A stretch of 64,000 nucleotides of DNA from Salinarimonas ramus (GCF_014645695.1 NZ_BMMF01000011.1:124001-188000), one strand, 5' to 3'. Numbered from the stretch's first letter, positions 16,081 through 26,570 are shown. Notes: generated from the letters alone by a model not told the origin. A program made the numbers and translations.

Positions 16081-17478
16081 TCAGCGCTCGTCGGAGCGGA
16101 AATCGGAGCCCTTTCCGGCGAGGAAGGCCTCCGCCTTCTTCAGCGCCTTGTAGGTCACCATGGCGATGACCGAATCGCCGGCATGGACCTTGAAGTCCCC
16201 GTGCGGGATGACGACCTGCTCGCCGCGCACGACGGCGCCGATCAGCATGCCGTCGGGCAGCCCGATCTGGTTGATCGGTCCCGAGACGAGCTTCGAGCCG
16301 GCCTGCGCCTTCGCCTCGATCACCTCGCCGAACTCCTCGCGCAGCGTGTAGAGCGCCGACACCGAGCGGTGGCGCACGTGGCGCAGGATCGTCGAGATGG
16401 TGATGGCGTTGGGCGAGACCACGGCGTCGATGCCGAGCGAAGGCATGATCGGCTCGTAGCTCGTCTTGTTGACGAGCGTGATGGCGCGCTTGCAGCCCAT
16501 GCGCTTGGCGAGCACCGAGGAGAAGATGTTGGTCTCGTCGTCGTTGGTGACGGCCACCACCGTCTCGGCCGAGCCGGCGTTCGCCTCCTCGAGCACGTCG
16601 TTGTCGAGCGCGTCGCCGTGCAGCACGACGGCGCGGTCCCCCAGCTCGCGGGAGACGAACTCGGCGCGCTCGCGGGAATTCTCGATGATCTTGAGCCGCA
16701 CGTAGGGCGCCTCGCGCGCCAGCATCTTGGCGAGGTTGAGGCCGACGTTGCCGCCGCCGACGATGACGACGCGGCGTGCCACGCGCTCCTCGTGGCCGAA
16801 CACGGCCATGACCCGGTCGACGCGGGAGGGCTCGGTGACGACGTAGACGTCGTCGCCGCGCTCGATCCGGTCGGCGCCACGGGGGACGAAGGCGGTGCCG
16901 TCGCGCACGATGGCGACGACGATCATGTGCGGGTCCGGCATGACCTGCGGGACCTCGCCGAGCGTGCGGCCGGTGAGGATGCAGCCCGGCGTGTCGGTGT
17001 GGATGCCGAGCAGCTGCACGCGGCCTTCCGCGAGCGGCACGGTGTCGAAGGCGCCCGGCGTGCGCAGGCGCCGCGCGATGCCGTTCGCCACCTCGAGCTC
17101 GGGCGAGATGACGACGTCGATGGGCATCTGGTCGGCGGCGTAGAGCGCGCGGGAATAGGGATCGAGATAGCCGTGGTGGCGTACGCGGGCGATGCGGCGC
17201 GGCACCCGGAAGAGGGAATAGGCGACCTGTGCGGCCACCATGTTCACCTCGTCGGAGCGGGTGACGGCGATGAGCATGTCCGCCTCGCGGCAGCCGGCGC
17301 GCTCCAGCACCTCGGGATGCGAGGCGTGGCCCACCATGCCGCGGACCTCGTAGCTCTCGTCCACGCGCCGCGCCTGGCCCGCGTCCGCGTCCACGACGGT
17401 GACGTCGATGCCCTCGTTGGCGAGATGGCGCGCGATGGTGGAGCCCACCTGCCCGGCGCCGCAGACGACGATCTTCAT
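16081..17478 (-). CDS. trkA: TrkA, NAD(H)-binding regulator of potassium uptake
   Basis: 465-residue cytoplasmic peripheral protein with two RCK units: the first Rossmann loop is VVCGAGQVGSTIARHLANEG at the N-terminus and the second is VVIVGGGNVGLNLAKMLARE near residue 233, each followed by a TrkA-C domain. The ATG at 17478 begins MKIVVCGAGQVG, the standard family start. A longer frame on the same strand near 17605 is a shadow in another phase. Confidence 0.97.
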   Translation of the reverse strand: MKIVVCGAGQVGSTIARHLANEGIDVTVVDADAGQARRVDESYEVRGMVGHASHPEVLERAGCREADMLIAVTRSDEVNMVAAQVAYSLFRVPRRIARVRHHGYLDPYSRALYAADQMPIDVVISPELEVANGIARRLRTPGAFDTVPLAEGRVQLLGIHTDTPGCILTGRTLGEVPQVMPDPHMIVVAIVRDGTAFVPRGADRIERGDDVYVVTEPSRVDRVMAVFGHEERVARRVVIVGGGNVGLNLAKMLAREAPYVRLKIIENSRERAEFVSRELGDRAVVLHGDALDNDVLEEANAGSAETVVAVTNDDETNIFSSVLAKRMGCKRAITLVNKTSYEPIMPSLGIDAVVSPNAITISTILRHVRHRSVSALYTLREEFGEVIEAKAQAGSKLVSGPINQIGLPDGMLIGAVVRGEQVVIPHGDFKVHAGDSVIAMVTYKALKKAEAFLAGKGSDFRSDER

Positions 17479-17646
17479 GCCCTGCCCGTCGCGTGTTCAA
17501 CGTCCGCCGCGCACGAGGAGCCGCACGCGCCGGGAAGAGTTCGGACCGCCCGTCCGGGGCGAAGGCCGCGCCGCCGTGTTTACGACGAAGCGCGGGCATG
17601 GGCAAGGCGGGACGAAAGACGGGAGCGGACCGGCGCGGTGGCCCGC

Positions 17647-18048
17647 CTACGCGCGGGCGCGTTCCGCGCGATAAGCCCGCCAGCCGCCGAAGCCGGTGAT
17701 GTCATGCGCGCCGTCGAGCCCGGCCGTCTCGCACAGGAAGCCCTTGGGGCGCGTCCCGTCGGCGAGGACGAGGGTTCCGATGCACAAGGGCGCGGGAATG
17801 CCGGCGACGAAGGTGCCGAAGGCGTCGGGCGCGAGCGACCAGACCTCCGTCTCGATCGCGCCGCCGCCTTCGCCCACGCGCACCAGCCCCGGCCGCTCCG
17901 GCGGTCCGCCGGCCAGCGCGTGGAGGCGGTAGAGCGGGGCGGTCGCCACCGCGCGCAGGAGGACGCCGCTGCGCGCGGTCAGCTCGTGGTTGAGCGGCAT
18001 GCCGGTAAGGTGGGCGCCGACGACGGCGATCTCGATGCGGTCGTTCAT
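17647..18048 (-). CDS. Stand-alone allophanate hydrolase C-terminal domain (AtzF-C)
   Basis: 133 residues matching the C-terminal domain that is normally fused to the amidase part of allophanate hydrolase; family marks are the opening IAVVGAHLTGMPLNHEL, YRLHALAGG-PPERPGLVRV, and the closing GFLCETAGLDGAHDITGFGGWRAY. In characterised AtzF this domain completes conversion of N-carboxycarbamate to CO2 and ammonia. Its ATG overlaps the amidase stop by four bases (ATGA), so the two chains are translationally coupled and probably assemble. No urea carboxylase is in the window. Confidence 0.85.
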   Translation of the reverse strand: MNDRIEIAVVGAHLTGMPLNHELTARSGVLLRAVATAPLYRLHALAGGPPERPGLVRVGEGGGAIETEVWSLAPDAFGTFVAGIPAPLCIGTLVLADGTRPKGFLCETAGLDGAHDITGFGGWRAYRAERARA

Positions 18049-19457
18049 GCGAGGCGCTCCCCCGCGACACCGCCGACGCCCGGGAACAGGCGCGCGCCGA
18101 GATCGGCGAGGCGCGAATCGTGCCCCGCGGGCGCGACGAGGGTCGTCCCCGCCGGAAGGCCGTCCGCGCGGAAGGGGCCCGGCACGGCGAGCGCGGCGAG
18201 GTCGAGCAGGTTGACGAAGTTCGTGTAGGTCCCGAGCCGGCTGTTGGGGACGATCGGGTCGGCCTCGAGATCGGCGAGCGTCGGGAAGAGCGGCGCCGTC
18301 GGCACGGCGAGCGCGTCGACCTCTTCGAAGAGCGCCTGCGCCACCCGGGCGTAGCGCCTGAGCGCGTACATGCCCTCGAACGCGTCCACCGCCGAGAAGC
18401 GGTCGGCGCTCGCGACGATGGCGCGGGTGACGGGGTGGATCGCCTGCGCGTGCGTCTCGAAGAAGCCGCCGATCGCGGCGCGGCGCTCGGCGACGAAGGG
18501 CCCGTCGTAGAGGAGCTTCGCGCAGTCGAGGAGCGGGGCGACGTCGTGCTCGACGATCGCGACCCCGAGCGCCGCGAGCCGCGCGACACCGGCCTCCCAG
18601 GCGCGCGCGGCAGCGGCGTCGCCGAAGAAATGGAGATCCTCCGGGCGCGGGATCGCCACGCGGGTGATCGCACTCGCCGGGGCGGACGACAAGGCGCGCG
18701 AAAACGGGTCCTCGACGTCGAAGCCGCGGGCGACGTCGAAGGCGCGCCGCGCGTCCGCGATGGAGAGGGCGAAGATCGAGACGCAGTCGAGGCTTCGGCA
18801 GGCGGGGACAACGCCGCGCGTGGAGAGCGCACCGACCGTCGGCTTGAGGCCGACGAGGTTGTTGAGCCCCGCCGGCACACGGCCCGAGCCCGCCGTATCG
18901 GTGCCGAGCGAGAACGTGCATAGGTTCTGCGCCACGGCCACCGCCGAGCCGGACGACGAGCCGCCGGGCACGCGCGTCTTGTCGAAGGCGTTGCGCGGCA
19001 CCGGATGAGGCGTGCGCACGCCCACCAGCCCCGTGGCGAACTGGTCGAGGTTGGTCTTGCCGACGAGGAGCGCGCCCGCCGCCAGCAGCCGCTCGACGAC
19101 GGGCGCGGTGCGCTCCGGCACGTAGGCGAAAGCCGGGCAGGCGGCGCTCGTCGGCAGCCCCGCGACGTCGATGTTGTCCTTCACCGCGAAAGGCACGCCC
19201 CAGAGCGGGAAGCGCGCCGGGTCGAAGGCCGGCAGCGCCCGTGCCGTCGCGCGCATAGATTCGGCGTCCGGGCGCGCGAGGAAGATGCCGGGATCGTCCA
19301 ACGCGGCGATCGCGGCCTCGATCTCGTCGAGGATCGCGAGCGGGCTCTCGCCCGCCTCGTAGCGGGCGTGCAGGGCGTCGATGGTCGGGGGAGCTGTGGC
19401 GGGCAAGGTCGTGCTCTCGTCGGGGCGTTCCGCGTGCTCACGCGAAAGGCGTGCCAC
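18045..19457 (-). CDS. atzF: Allophanate hydrolase, amidase domain (split AtzF)
   Basis: Amidase-signature enzyme hydrolysing allophanate, the product of urea carboxylation. The Ser-cisSer-Lys triad is visible: Lys in PFAVKDNIDVAGLPTSA, cis-Ser and nucleophile in VPGGSSSGSAVAVA and GTDTAGSGRVPA. The core begins TIDALHARYEAGE. Two starts are possible: GTG at 19457 (470 residues) and TTG at 19406 (453 residues, weak GAGAG upstream); a longer frame to 19514 would run through the operator at 19504-19515 and is unlikely. The product stops before the C-terminal domain, which is a separate overlapping gene. A GntR gene lies upstream in the same direction. Confidence 0.85.
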   Translation of the reverse strand: MARLSREHAERPDESTTLPATAPPTIDALHARYEAGESPLAILDEIEAAIAALDDPGIFLARPDAESMRATARALPAFDPARFPLWGVPFAVKDNIDVAGLPTSAACPAFAYVPERTAPVVERLLAAGALLVGKTNLDQFATGLVGVRTPHPVPRNAFDKTRVPGGSSSGSAVAVAQNLCTFSLGTDTAGSGRVPAGLNNLVGLKPTVGALSTRGVVPACRSLDCVSIFALSIADARRAFDVARGFDVEDPFSRALSSAPASAITRVAIPRPEDLHFFGDAAAARAWEAGVARLAALGVAIVEHDVAPLLDCAKLLYDGPFVAERRAAIGGFFETHAQAIHPVTRAIVASADRFSAVDAFEGMYALRRYARVAQALFEEVDALAVPTAPLFPTLADLEADPIVPNSRLGTYTNFVNLLDLAALAVPGPFRADGLPAGTTLVAPAGHDSRLADLGARLFPGVGGVAGERLA

Positions 19458-19503
19458 GCAGAAGCGCCGGCCTGCTGTACGCGAGGCGTGTCGTCCGGCA
19501 CTC

Positions 19504-19515
19504 ATTGTATGCAAT
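19504..19515. promoter_or_regulatory. Probable GntR (FCD-type) operator upstream of the allophanate hydrolase genes
   Basis: ATTGTATGCAAT is an imperfect palindrome with ATTG and CAAT arms, close to the ATTGTATACAAT-like sites known for FCD-family GntR regulators. It sits between the stop of the GntR gene (19530) and the amidase start region, where an autoregulatory or pathway operator would be expected. Confidence 0.5.
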
Positions 19516-19529
19516 GCGCGATACTTTGC

Positions 19530-20189
19530 CTACGGAAAAGGCAGGTCGGACGGCGCGCCGATGCGGACCACCTCGTTGCGCGTCGCCTCGAGATGCGCGC
19601 GCATGGCGGCGGCGGCCCCGTCCGCGTCGCCGCGCAAAATCGCGCGCATTACCGTCTCGTGCTCCGCGTGGGAGCGCGCGAGACGCTCGGCGGAATCGAG
19701 CTGGACGCCGCGATGCGGCGCGAGCCGCTCGCGCGTGGCGAGGGCGAGGTCCTTGAGGTAGCGGTTCGCGGCGCCGTCGTAGATCAGCGTATGGAAGGAG
19801 AGGTTCTCGGCCCGATATCCGGGGAGGTCGACCCCGCGCACGAGGGCGGCCATGGCCTCGTGCTGCGCCTCGAGCCGGCGGCGCAGGGCGGGCGTCATCA
19901 GCCGCGCGGCGCGTGCCGCGCACAGAGCCTCGAGCTCCGCCATGGCCTCGAACATCTCCGCGAGCCCGTCGACATCGATGGCGACGACGCGGGCCGGGCG
20001 GTGCGGGCGCAGTTCCACGAGCCCGCTCGCGGCGAGCTGGCGCAGGGCCTCGCGCACCGGCGTCCGCGACGCGCCCAGGCGCTCGGCGAGGGCGATCTCC
20101 TCCAGCGTCGTGCCCGGCGCGAGCGCGCCCGAGAGGATCTCGCGCGTCAGCTGGAACACGATCGCCGCGCCCCGCGTGGGACGTTCCAT
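19530..20189 (-). CDS. GntR-family regulator with FCD ligand domain
   Basis: 219 residues. The winged helix-turn-helix (about 10-70) shows the GntR hallmark EEIALAERLGASRTPVREALRQLAASGLVEL; the alpha-helical FCD domain follows, with the metal/ligand histidine region FHTLIYDGAANRYL and HAEHETVMRAILRGDADGA. The ATG at 20189 gives MERPTRGAAIVFQL. It precedes the split allophanate hydrolase on the same strand with an operator-like palindrome between, so a role in urea/allophanate use is inferred. Confidence 0.9.
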   Translation of the reverse strand: MERPTRGAAIVFQLTREILSGALAPGTTLEEIALAERLGASRTPVREALRQLAASGLVELRPHRPARVVAIDVDGLAEMFEAMAELEALCAARAARLMTPALRRRLEAQHEAMAALVRGVDLPGYRAENLSFHTLIYDGAANRYLKDLALATRERLAPHRGVQLDSAERLARSHAEHETVMRAILRGDADGAAAAMRAHLEATRNEVVRIGAPSDLPFP

Positions 20190-20372
20190 CAGCCACTCCC
20201 GCCAGCCGTTCCTGCCCGTGCACCCGTCCCGGGCGTAGCACGGGGCCCTCCGACGAGCCAGACCGGCGCGCGCCCCGCGCGCGGCGCAGCACCGCGCCGC
20301 GTCATCCCCTCTTGCGCGCACCCCTCACCCCGTCGCAATCAGGCGCCGCGCATCTTCTCCCCGGAGCCGACC

Positions 20373-21230
20373 ATGCTCGACCAGACCGGCATCGCCAGGC
20401 GCGACGCTTTCCTCGCGGCCCTGAGCCGTCGCCCGCTCGTCATGGGCATCCTCAACGTGACGCCCGATTCGTTCTCCGACGGCGGTCTCCACGCGGCCCA
20501 CGACGACGCGGCACGGCGCGCAGGCGCGATGGCGGCGGAGGGGGCGGACGTGATCGACATCGGCGGCGAATCGACCCGCCCCGGCGCGACGCCGGTCACG
20601 GCCGAGGACGAGCTCGCCCGCATCGGCCCCGTTCTCGACGCGCTCTGCCCGAGCCTCGACGTGCCGGTCTCCGTCGACACCTACAAGGCGCGCGTCGCCC
20701 GCGAGGCGGTGCGCCGGGGCGCGGTGATCGTCAACGACGTCTGGGGCCTCGCCCGCGATCCGGGGATGGCGGATGCGGTGGCGCAGACCGGCGCGGCCCT
20801 CGTGATCATGCACAATCGCGAGAGCGTCGACCCCGACATCGACATCCTCGACGACGTCGAGCGCGTCCTCGGCGTCGCGCTGGAGCGCGCCGCGCGGGCG
20901 GGCGTGCCGCGCGAGCGCATCCTGATCGATCCCGGCATAGGCTTCGGCAAGAGCGTGGAGCAGAACCTCGCCTGCTTGCGCGCGCTGCCGCGCCTGAGGC
21001 GGCTCGGCTGCCCCGTCCTCGTGGGCGTCTCGCGCAAGTCCATGTTCGGGCGTCTCCTCGGACGGCCCGTGGACGAGCGGCTGCCGGCGACGCTCGCCAC
21101 CAACATGGCCTGCGTGCTCGCCGGCGCGGCGGTGATCCGCGTGCACGACGTGGCGCCGCACGTCGACGCGCTCGCCATGTTGCGGGCGACCGGCGCCCTT
21201 TCCGCGGCGGCGACGGGAGAGCCGGCATGA
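20373..21230 (+). CDS. folP: FolP, dihydropteroate synthase
   Basis: 285-residue TIM-barrel enzyme joining p-aminobenzoate to 6-hydroxymethyl-dihydropterin pyrophosphate. Signatures: PLVMGILNVTPDSFSDGG, DIGGESTRPGA, NDVWGLARDPGM, and the C-terminal LVGVSRKSMFGRLLGRP. The stop overlaps the folB-folK start (ATGA). It is divergent from the GntR gene with 183 bases between. Confidence 0.97.
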   Translation: MLDQTGIARRDAFLAALSRRPLVMGILNVTPDSFSDGGLHAAHDDAARRAGAMAAEGADVIDIGGESTRPGATPVTAEDELARIGPVLDALCPSLDVPVSVDTYKARVAREAVRRGAVIVNDVWGLARDPGMADAVAQTGAALVIMHNRESVDPDIDILDDVERVLGVALERAARAGVPRERILIDPGIGFGKSVEQNLACLRALPRLRRLGCPVLVGVSRKSMFGRLLGRPVDERLPATLATNMACVLAGAAVIRVHDVAPHVDALAMLRATGALSAAATGEPA

Positions 21231-22078
21231 GCGATCGCGTCTTCGTCTCGAACCTGATCCTCTTCGCGCATCACGGCGTCCATGCCGAGGAGACGCGGCT
21301 CGGCCAGCGCTTCTCCATCGACATCGAGTGCGGCACCGATTTCGAGGAGGCCGCCCGGGGCGACGACCCGGAGGCGGTGGTGGATTACGGGGCCTTGTGC
21401 GCGCTGGCGGCCGAGGTGTCGGCGTCGGGCCCGTTCAAGCTGGTCGAGACCCTCGCGGAGCGGATCGCGTCGGGCGTCCTCGGGCGCTTTCCCGCGGTGC
21501 TCGACGTGCGGGTGCGCGTGCGCAAGCCCTCGGCACCCGTGCCGGCGGTGCTCGACCACGTCGGCGTCGAGATCCACCGCGTGCGGCGCACGCCGATCGC
21601 GCTCTCGCTGGGCTCGAACGTCGGCGACAGCCGCGCCACCCTGCGCGCGGCCCTGGCGAAGCTCGGCGCGGCGGAGGGCGTCGCCGTCGAGGCCGTCTCG
21701 CACGTCTACCGCACGGCGCCCTGGGGGCGCGCGGACCAGCAGGACTTCCTCAACCTGTGCGCCACGGGCTGGACGAGCCTGCCGCCGCGCGCGCTCCTGC
21801 GGCTCGCCAAGGCGATCGAGCTGCAGCTCGGCCGCACGCCCGAGGTGCGCTGGGGCCCGCGGGTGATCGACATCGACCTCCTGCACTACGGCGACCTCGC
21901 GCTCCGCGGCCCCGAGCTGACGCTGCCCCATCCGGAAATGGGCTCGCGCGCCTTCGTGCTGGTGCCGCTGGCCGAGATCGCGCCGGATCGGGTGATCGGC
22001 GGGGTGCGGGTCGCGGACGCGCTCGCCCGGCTCGCGCGCGAGCCGGGCGACGTCGTTCGTCTCGACGATCCGGGCTGA
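21227..22078 (+). CDS. folK: FolB-FolK fusion: dihydroneopterin aldolase / HPPK
   Basis: 283 residues combining two consecutive folate enzymes. Residues 1-118 are dihydroneopterin aldolase (LILFAHHGVHAEETRLGQRFSI with the substrate-binding Glu region, and VDYGALCALAAE). From about residue 122 the HPPK domain begins PIALSLGSNVGDSRATLRAAL, then VYRTAPWGRADQQDFLNLCA and the ATP/Mg motif RWGPRVIDIDLLHYG. With folP in front the pair covers three successive steps. The fusion is less usual than separate folB and folK genes. Confidence 0.95.
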   Translation: MSDRVFVSNLILFAHHGVHAEETRLGQRFSIDIECGTDFEEAARGDDPEAVVDYGALCALAAEVSASGPFKLVETLAERIASGVLGRFPAVLDVRVRVRKPSAPVPAVLDHVGVEIHRVRRTPIALSLGSNVGDSRATLRAALAKLGAAEGVAVEAVSHVYRTAPWGRADQQDFLNLCATGWTSLPPRALLRLAKAIELQLGRTPEVRWGPRVIDIDLLHYGDLALRGPELTLPHPEMGSRAFVLVPLAEIAPDRVIGGVRVADALARLAREPGDVVRLDDPG

Positions 22079-22085
22079 GCCGGCC

Positions 22086-23345
22086 TTACTTCATGCCCAG
22101 CCGATCGCGCAGGGTCTCGGCCAGCGCGTCGACGGTCTCGACGGGCTCGGCCCCCTCCGTGATCTCGACGAGGGAGGCCGCGATCAGGTCGGTGACCGCG
22201 ACGCCCTCGACGCCCGGGAAGGCGTACCAAGGGCCGCCGTAGGTCACGACCTGCTGGTGGGCGACCTTGGCGTTCGGGTTCGCCTCGTACCAGGCGCCGA
22301 GATAGGCCTCGTCGGCGAGGACGATGCCGTTGGCGGGCGCGTAGCCGGTGTTCTCGACGATGATCTTCTGGCCCTCGGGGCCGGTGACGAAGGAGATGAA
22401 CTCCCAGGCCGCCTGCTGCTTCGCCTCGTCCTGCGTGAGCATCACGACGCCCGAGCCGCCGGTGGGGAAGTAGACGCTCGCCGTGTCCTCGGCGACCACG
22501 GGGAGCGGCTTCACGACGATGTCGAAGTTCTCGCCCGACGCCTGCTCGAAGCGGGCCAGCAGCGAGGAGGATTCGAGCATGATGCCGAGCGTGCCCGCCG
22601 GGAAGGCCTGGCGCGCCTGGTCGGTGCCGTAGCTCGGCATGCCGCCCTCGGAGGCGAAGCGCGCGAACAGCGTAGCCGCGGCATGGCCGGCCTCGTCGTC
22701 GAAGGCGACGTCGCTCTCGTCCTCGGTGAGCGGACGCCCGCCATGCGAGCCGAGCAGCGACTGGAAGCGCCAGTCGTGCGGCTGGATCCAGATGCCGTCG
22801 ATGTCGTCGCCGAGCGCGTCGATCTGCGCGGCGAGCGCGATCACGCCGTCGAACGTGGTGGGGAAGTCCTCCATCGAGCCGCCGGCCTGCGCGACGAGCT
22901 CGGGATTCACGTACATGACGAGCGTCGAGCCCGACGTCGCGAGCGCGTGCTGGACGCCCTCGTAGCGCCCGAGCGAACGCAGCGCCGGGGTGTAGCCCGC
23001 CGCCTCCCTGGCGGCGTCGTCGCCGAGAAAGCCGTCGAGCGGCACCGGCAGGTCGCGGGCCTCGAGCACGCGCCACAGGTTCAGGCCGACGAAGGCGACG
23101 TCCGGCAGGTTCCCGGCGACGGATTCGCGCAGCAAGCGTTGCACGCCGTCCTCGTAGCTCTCGGCGGGGCCGTCGTAGACGATGTCGATCTCGGGATGGG
23201 CGGCCTCGAAGGCGGCTTCCAGCGCCTTCTTCGGCTGCGTCCAGATGGTCGGGATGGAATAGTGAACGCGCAGCTCGGTGGTCTGCGCCTGCGCCGAGCT
23301 CGCGAAGACGAGGGCGAGGGCCGTCGCCGTGAGGAGGTTTCGCAT
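22086..23345 (-). CDS. CUT1 ABC transporter, periplasmic substrate-binding protein
   Basis: 419 residues with a Sec signal peptide (hydrophobic LLTATALALVFASSAQA, cleavage after AQA) and an extracellular solute-binding family 1 fold: ELRVHYSIPTIWTQPKKALE at the start and EFISFVTGPEGQKIIVENTGYAPAN near the C-terminus. It resembles UgpB/glycerol-3-phosphate-type and sugar-binding proteins. Substrate cannot be read from sequence. It is the last gene of the ATPase-permease-permease-binding-protein operon, 75 bases after the second permease, and converges on folB-folK. Confidence 0.93.
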   Translation of the reverse strand: MRNLLTATALALVFASSAQAQTTELRVHYSIPTIWTQPKKALEAAFEAAHPEIDIVYDGPAESYEDGVQRLLRESVAGNLPDVAFVGLNLWRVLEARDLPVPLDGFLGDDAAREAAGYTPALRSLGRYEGVQHALATSGSTLVMYVNPELVAQAGGSMEDFPTTFDGVIALAAQIDALGDDIDGIWIQPHDWRFQSLLGSHGGRPLTEDESDVAFDDEAGHAAATLFARFASEGGMPSYGTDQARQAFPAGTLGIMLESSSLLARFEQASGENFDIVVKPLPVVAEDTASVYFPTGGSGVVMLTQDEAKQQAAWEFISFVTGPEGQKIIVENTGYAPANGIVLADEAYLGAWYEANPNAKVAHQQVVTYGGPWYAFPGVEGVAVTDLIAASLVEITEGAEPVETVDALAETLRDRLGMK

Positions 23346-23420
23346 GGGTCGTTGTCTCCTGTGGTCGGTCTGGTGCGTGGGATCGGAGCGTGACGCTTGG
23401 CGCGTTCTTCTCGGGTTCGA

Positions 23421-24251
23421 TCAGCCCTTGAGCCCGCCGGCGGCGAGCCCCTGGGTGAAGGCGCGTTGGGCGAGGAGGAAGCCGATCACGAGCGGCGCCG
23501 TCACGACCGCCGCGGCGGCCATGAGCGGCCCGACGTCGGAGCCGGATTCCTGGTCGTTGAAGTAGACGATGCCCCGCGGCGGGGTCGCGAGCGCCCGGTC
23601 GGACGTGGCGATCAGCGGCCAGAACAGGTCGTTCCAATGCGCGGTCACCGAGAACACCGCGAAGGCGGTGGCCGCCGGCCAGGCGAGCGGGAAGGCGATG
23701 CGCCAGACGATCGCGGTCTCCGACAGGCCGTCCACCCGCGCCGCCTCGAACAGGTCCGAGGGGATCTGCGCGAAGAACTGACGGAACAGGAACATGCCGA
23801 AGACGGAGGCGACGAAGGGCAGGATCAGGGCCGTGTAGGTGTCGAGCAGGCGAAGCTGCGCGAGGCCGAGGAAGATCGGTATCGCCGTGACGTGGTAGGG
23901 CACGAGCAGCCCGGCGAGCACCATGCCGAAGACGAGCGTGCGCGCCCGGAAGCGGCGCTGCGTCAACGCGTAGGCGCAGGGCACGGCGAGCAGGATCTGG
24001 AAGACGAGGATGCCGACGCACACGACGACGCCGTTCATCAGGTAGCGCGTCAGGTCGACGGCGGTGAAGGCCTCGACGTAGTTCGACCATTCGAAGCGGG
24101 TGGGCAGGAAGGCGATCTCGCGGGTGAAGATCTCGTCCGCCGGCTTGAGCGAGACGGAGAGCATCCAGACGAAGGGCAGGAGCACGATCGCGGCGCCGAG
24201 AAGAACGAACGTCGTCGAGACGGCGCGACGGACGAGGAGGCGCGTGCTCAT
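23421..24251 (-). CDS. CUT1 ABC transporter permease, UgpE/MalG type
   Basis: 276 residues, six membrane helices, with the MalG-type start (FVLLGAAIVLLPFVWMLSVSLKPADEIF) and the cytoplasmic coupling EAA loop DLFEAARVDGLSETAIVWRIAFPLAWPA. Its ATG overlaps the stop of the upstream permease. It forms the translocation pore with its partner. Confidence 0.95.
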   Translation of the reverse strand: MSTRLLVRRAVSTTFVLLGAAIVLLPFVWMLSVSLKPADEIFTREIAFLPTRFEWSNYVEAFTAVDLTRYLMNGVVVCVGILVFQILLAVPCAYALTQRRFRARTLVFGMVLAGLLVPYHVTAIPIFLGLAQLRLLDTYTALILPFVASVFGMFLFRQFFAQIPSDLFEAARVDGLSETAIVWRIAFPLAWPAATAFAVFSVTAHWNDLFWPLIATSDRALATPPRGIVYFNDQESGSDVGPLMAAAAVVTAPLVIGFLLAQRAFTQGLAAGGLKG

Positions 24252-25146
24252 TTGTAATGCACCCGGCGCTCGAGGATGCGGAACTGCAGAAGCGTCAGGG
24301 CGAGCACGAAGGCGAAGAACACCATCGTGATCGCGCTCGCATAGCCCGCCTTGAAGTAGACGAAGCCTTCCCGATAGAGCGCGTAGACGAGGGTCTCGGA
24401 CGCGAAGGCGGGCCCGCCGTCGGTGAGCGTCGCCACCGTCTCGAAGACGCGGAAGGACTGCGTCGCCGTGATCACCGCCACGAAGAGCGTGGTGGGCCCG
24501 AGCATGGGCCAGGTGACCGTCCAGAAGCGCTCCCACGGACGATCGGCGCCGTCGACCTCCGCCGCCTCGTAGAGGTGGCGCGGGATGGCGGCGAGCCCGG
24601 CGAGGAAGAGCACCATGTTGTAGCCGATGGTCTGCCAGATCCCGATCGCCGCGAGCGTGTAGAGGACGAGCCCGCGGTCCGAGAGCAGGTCCTGGCGCGG
24701 GAAGCCGAGGTGGCTCAGGACGGCGTTGAACAGGCCGATCGAGGGGTGCAGCAGCATCTGCCAGGCGAGCGCCATGGCGACGAGCGTCGCCGCCACGGGC
24801 AGGAAGTAGGCGGCGCGCAGCACGTTGGAGAGCATGCGCGACCACGTCGCCATCTCGTGCAGCGCCATGGCGACGAGGAGCGCGAGCCCCATGGAGAACG
24901 GGATCACCACCGCGACGTAGAGGAGCGTGTTGGTCACCGCCCGGCGGCCGATGGGGTCCGTGAACAGAGTCGTGTAGTTCTCGAGCCCGACGAAGCGGAA
25001 GCTGCGCGCGCCGAACTGGTAGTCGGTGAAGGAGAGCAGCGCGACGATCGCGACGGGGACGAAGATCAGCACGATCATCATCACGGTCGCGGGACCGGCG
25101 AGCCACAGGTCCGTGAGCGCGTCGCGCCCGGCGCGGGAGAGGCGCC

Positions 25147-25150
<4 letters not shown>
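24248..25150 (-). CDS. CUT1 ABC transporter permease, UgpA/MalF type
   Basis: 300 residues, six helices. MIVLIFVPVAIVALLSFTDYQF at the first helix and the EAA loop HLYEAAEVDGADRPWERFWTVTWPML identify the UgpA/MalF half. Its start overlaps the ATPase stop (ATGA) and its stop overlaps the next permease. Confidence 0.95.
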
Positions 25151-26280
<1,130 letters not shown>

Positions 26281-26330
26281 GCTGGGGTTCCCGTGATCGA
26301 TCGCGTAAGCTAACGATCATCTACCGCAGC

Positions 26331-26343
26331 GTGATGTAAGTTT
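26331..26343 (-). promoter_or_regulatory. Candidate DeoR-family operator at the ABC operon promoter
   Basis: On the reverse strand reads AAACTTACATCAC, 12 of 13 identical to AAACTAACATCAC at 27345-27357 before the DeoR gene. It lies 51 bases upstream of the ATPase start within an AT-rich patch. Confidence 0.5.
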
Positions 26344-26412
26344 TATGACGTTCCTTGAGACCGTCGTCGGTGCGTGGGCTGGCGAGACGTCGATGCAAGG
26401 CGCCGACGCGCT

Positions 26413-26435
26413 CCCCTCTCCCTCGTGGAGAGGGG
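26413..26435. repeat. Perfect inverted repeat, copy 1 (CCCCTCTCC / GGAGAGGGG)
   Basis: A 9-bp perfect stem with loop CTCGT. It resembles the short palindromic intergenic elements with CTCGT-type loops that are dispersed in many alphaproteobacterial genomes. It lies about 65 bases downstream of the operator site. Confidence 0.6.
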
Positions 26436-26547
26436 TCGGGGATGTGGGGCGTTCAGGATTTCTGCGACCGGTATGCAGGCGTTCACGATGCAGGAGCGCT
26501 CCGCATCGGCGCCGAGATCGTTCTGCGCGCCCCCCCCCCACCCCCGG

Positions 26548-26570
26548 CCCCTCCCCACGAGGGGGAGGGG
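26548..26570. repeat. Perfect inverted repeat, copy 2 (CCCCTCCCC / GGGGAGGGG)
   Basis: A 9-bp perfect stem with loop ACGAG, the reverse complement of CTCGT, so it is related to copy 1 in inverted orientation, 112 bases away. It is preceded by a C-run (26530-26539). Confidence 0.6.
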
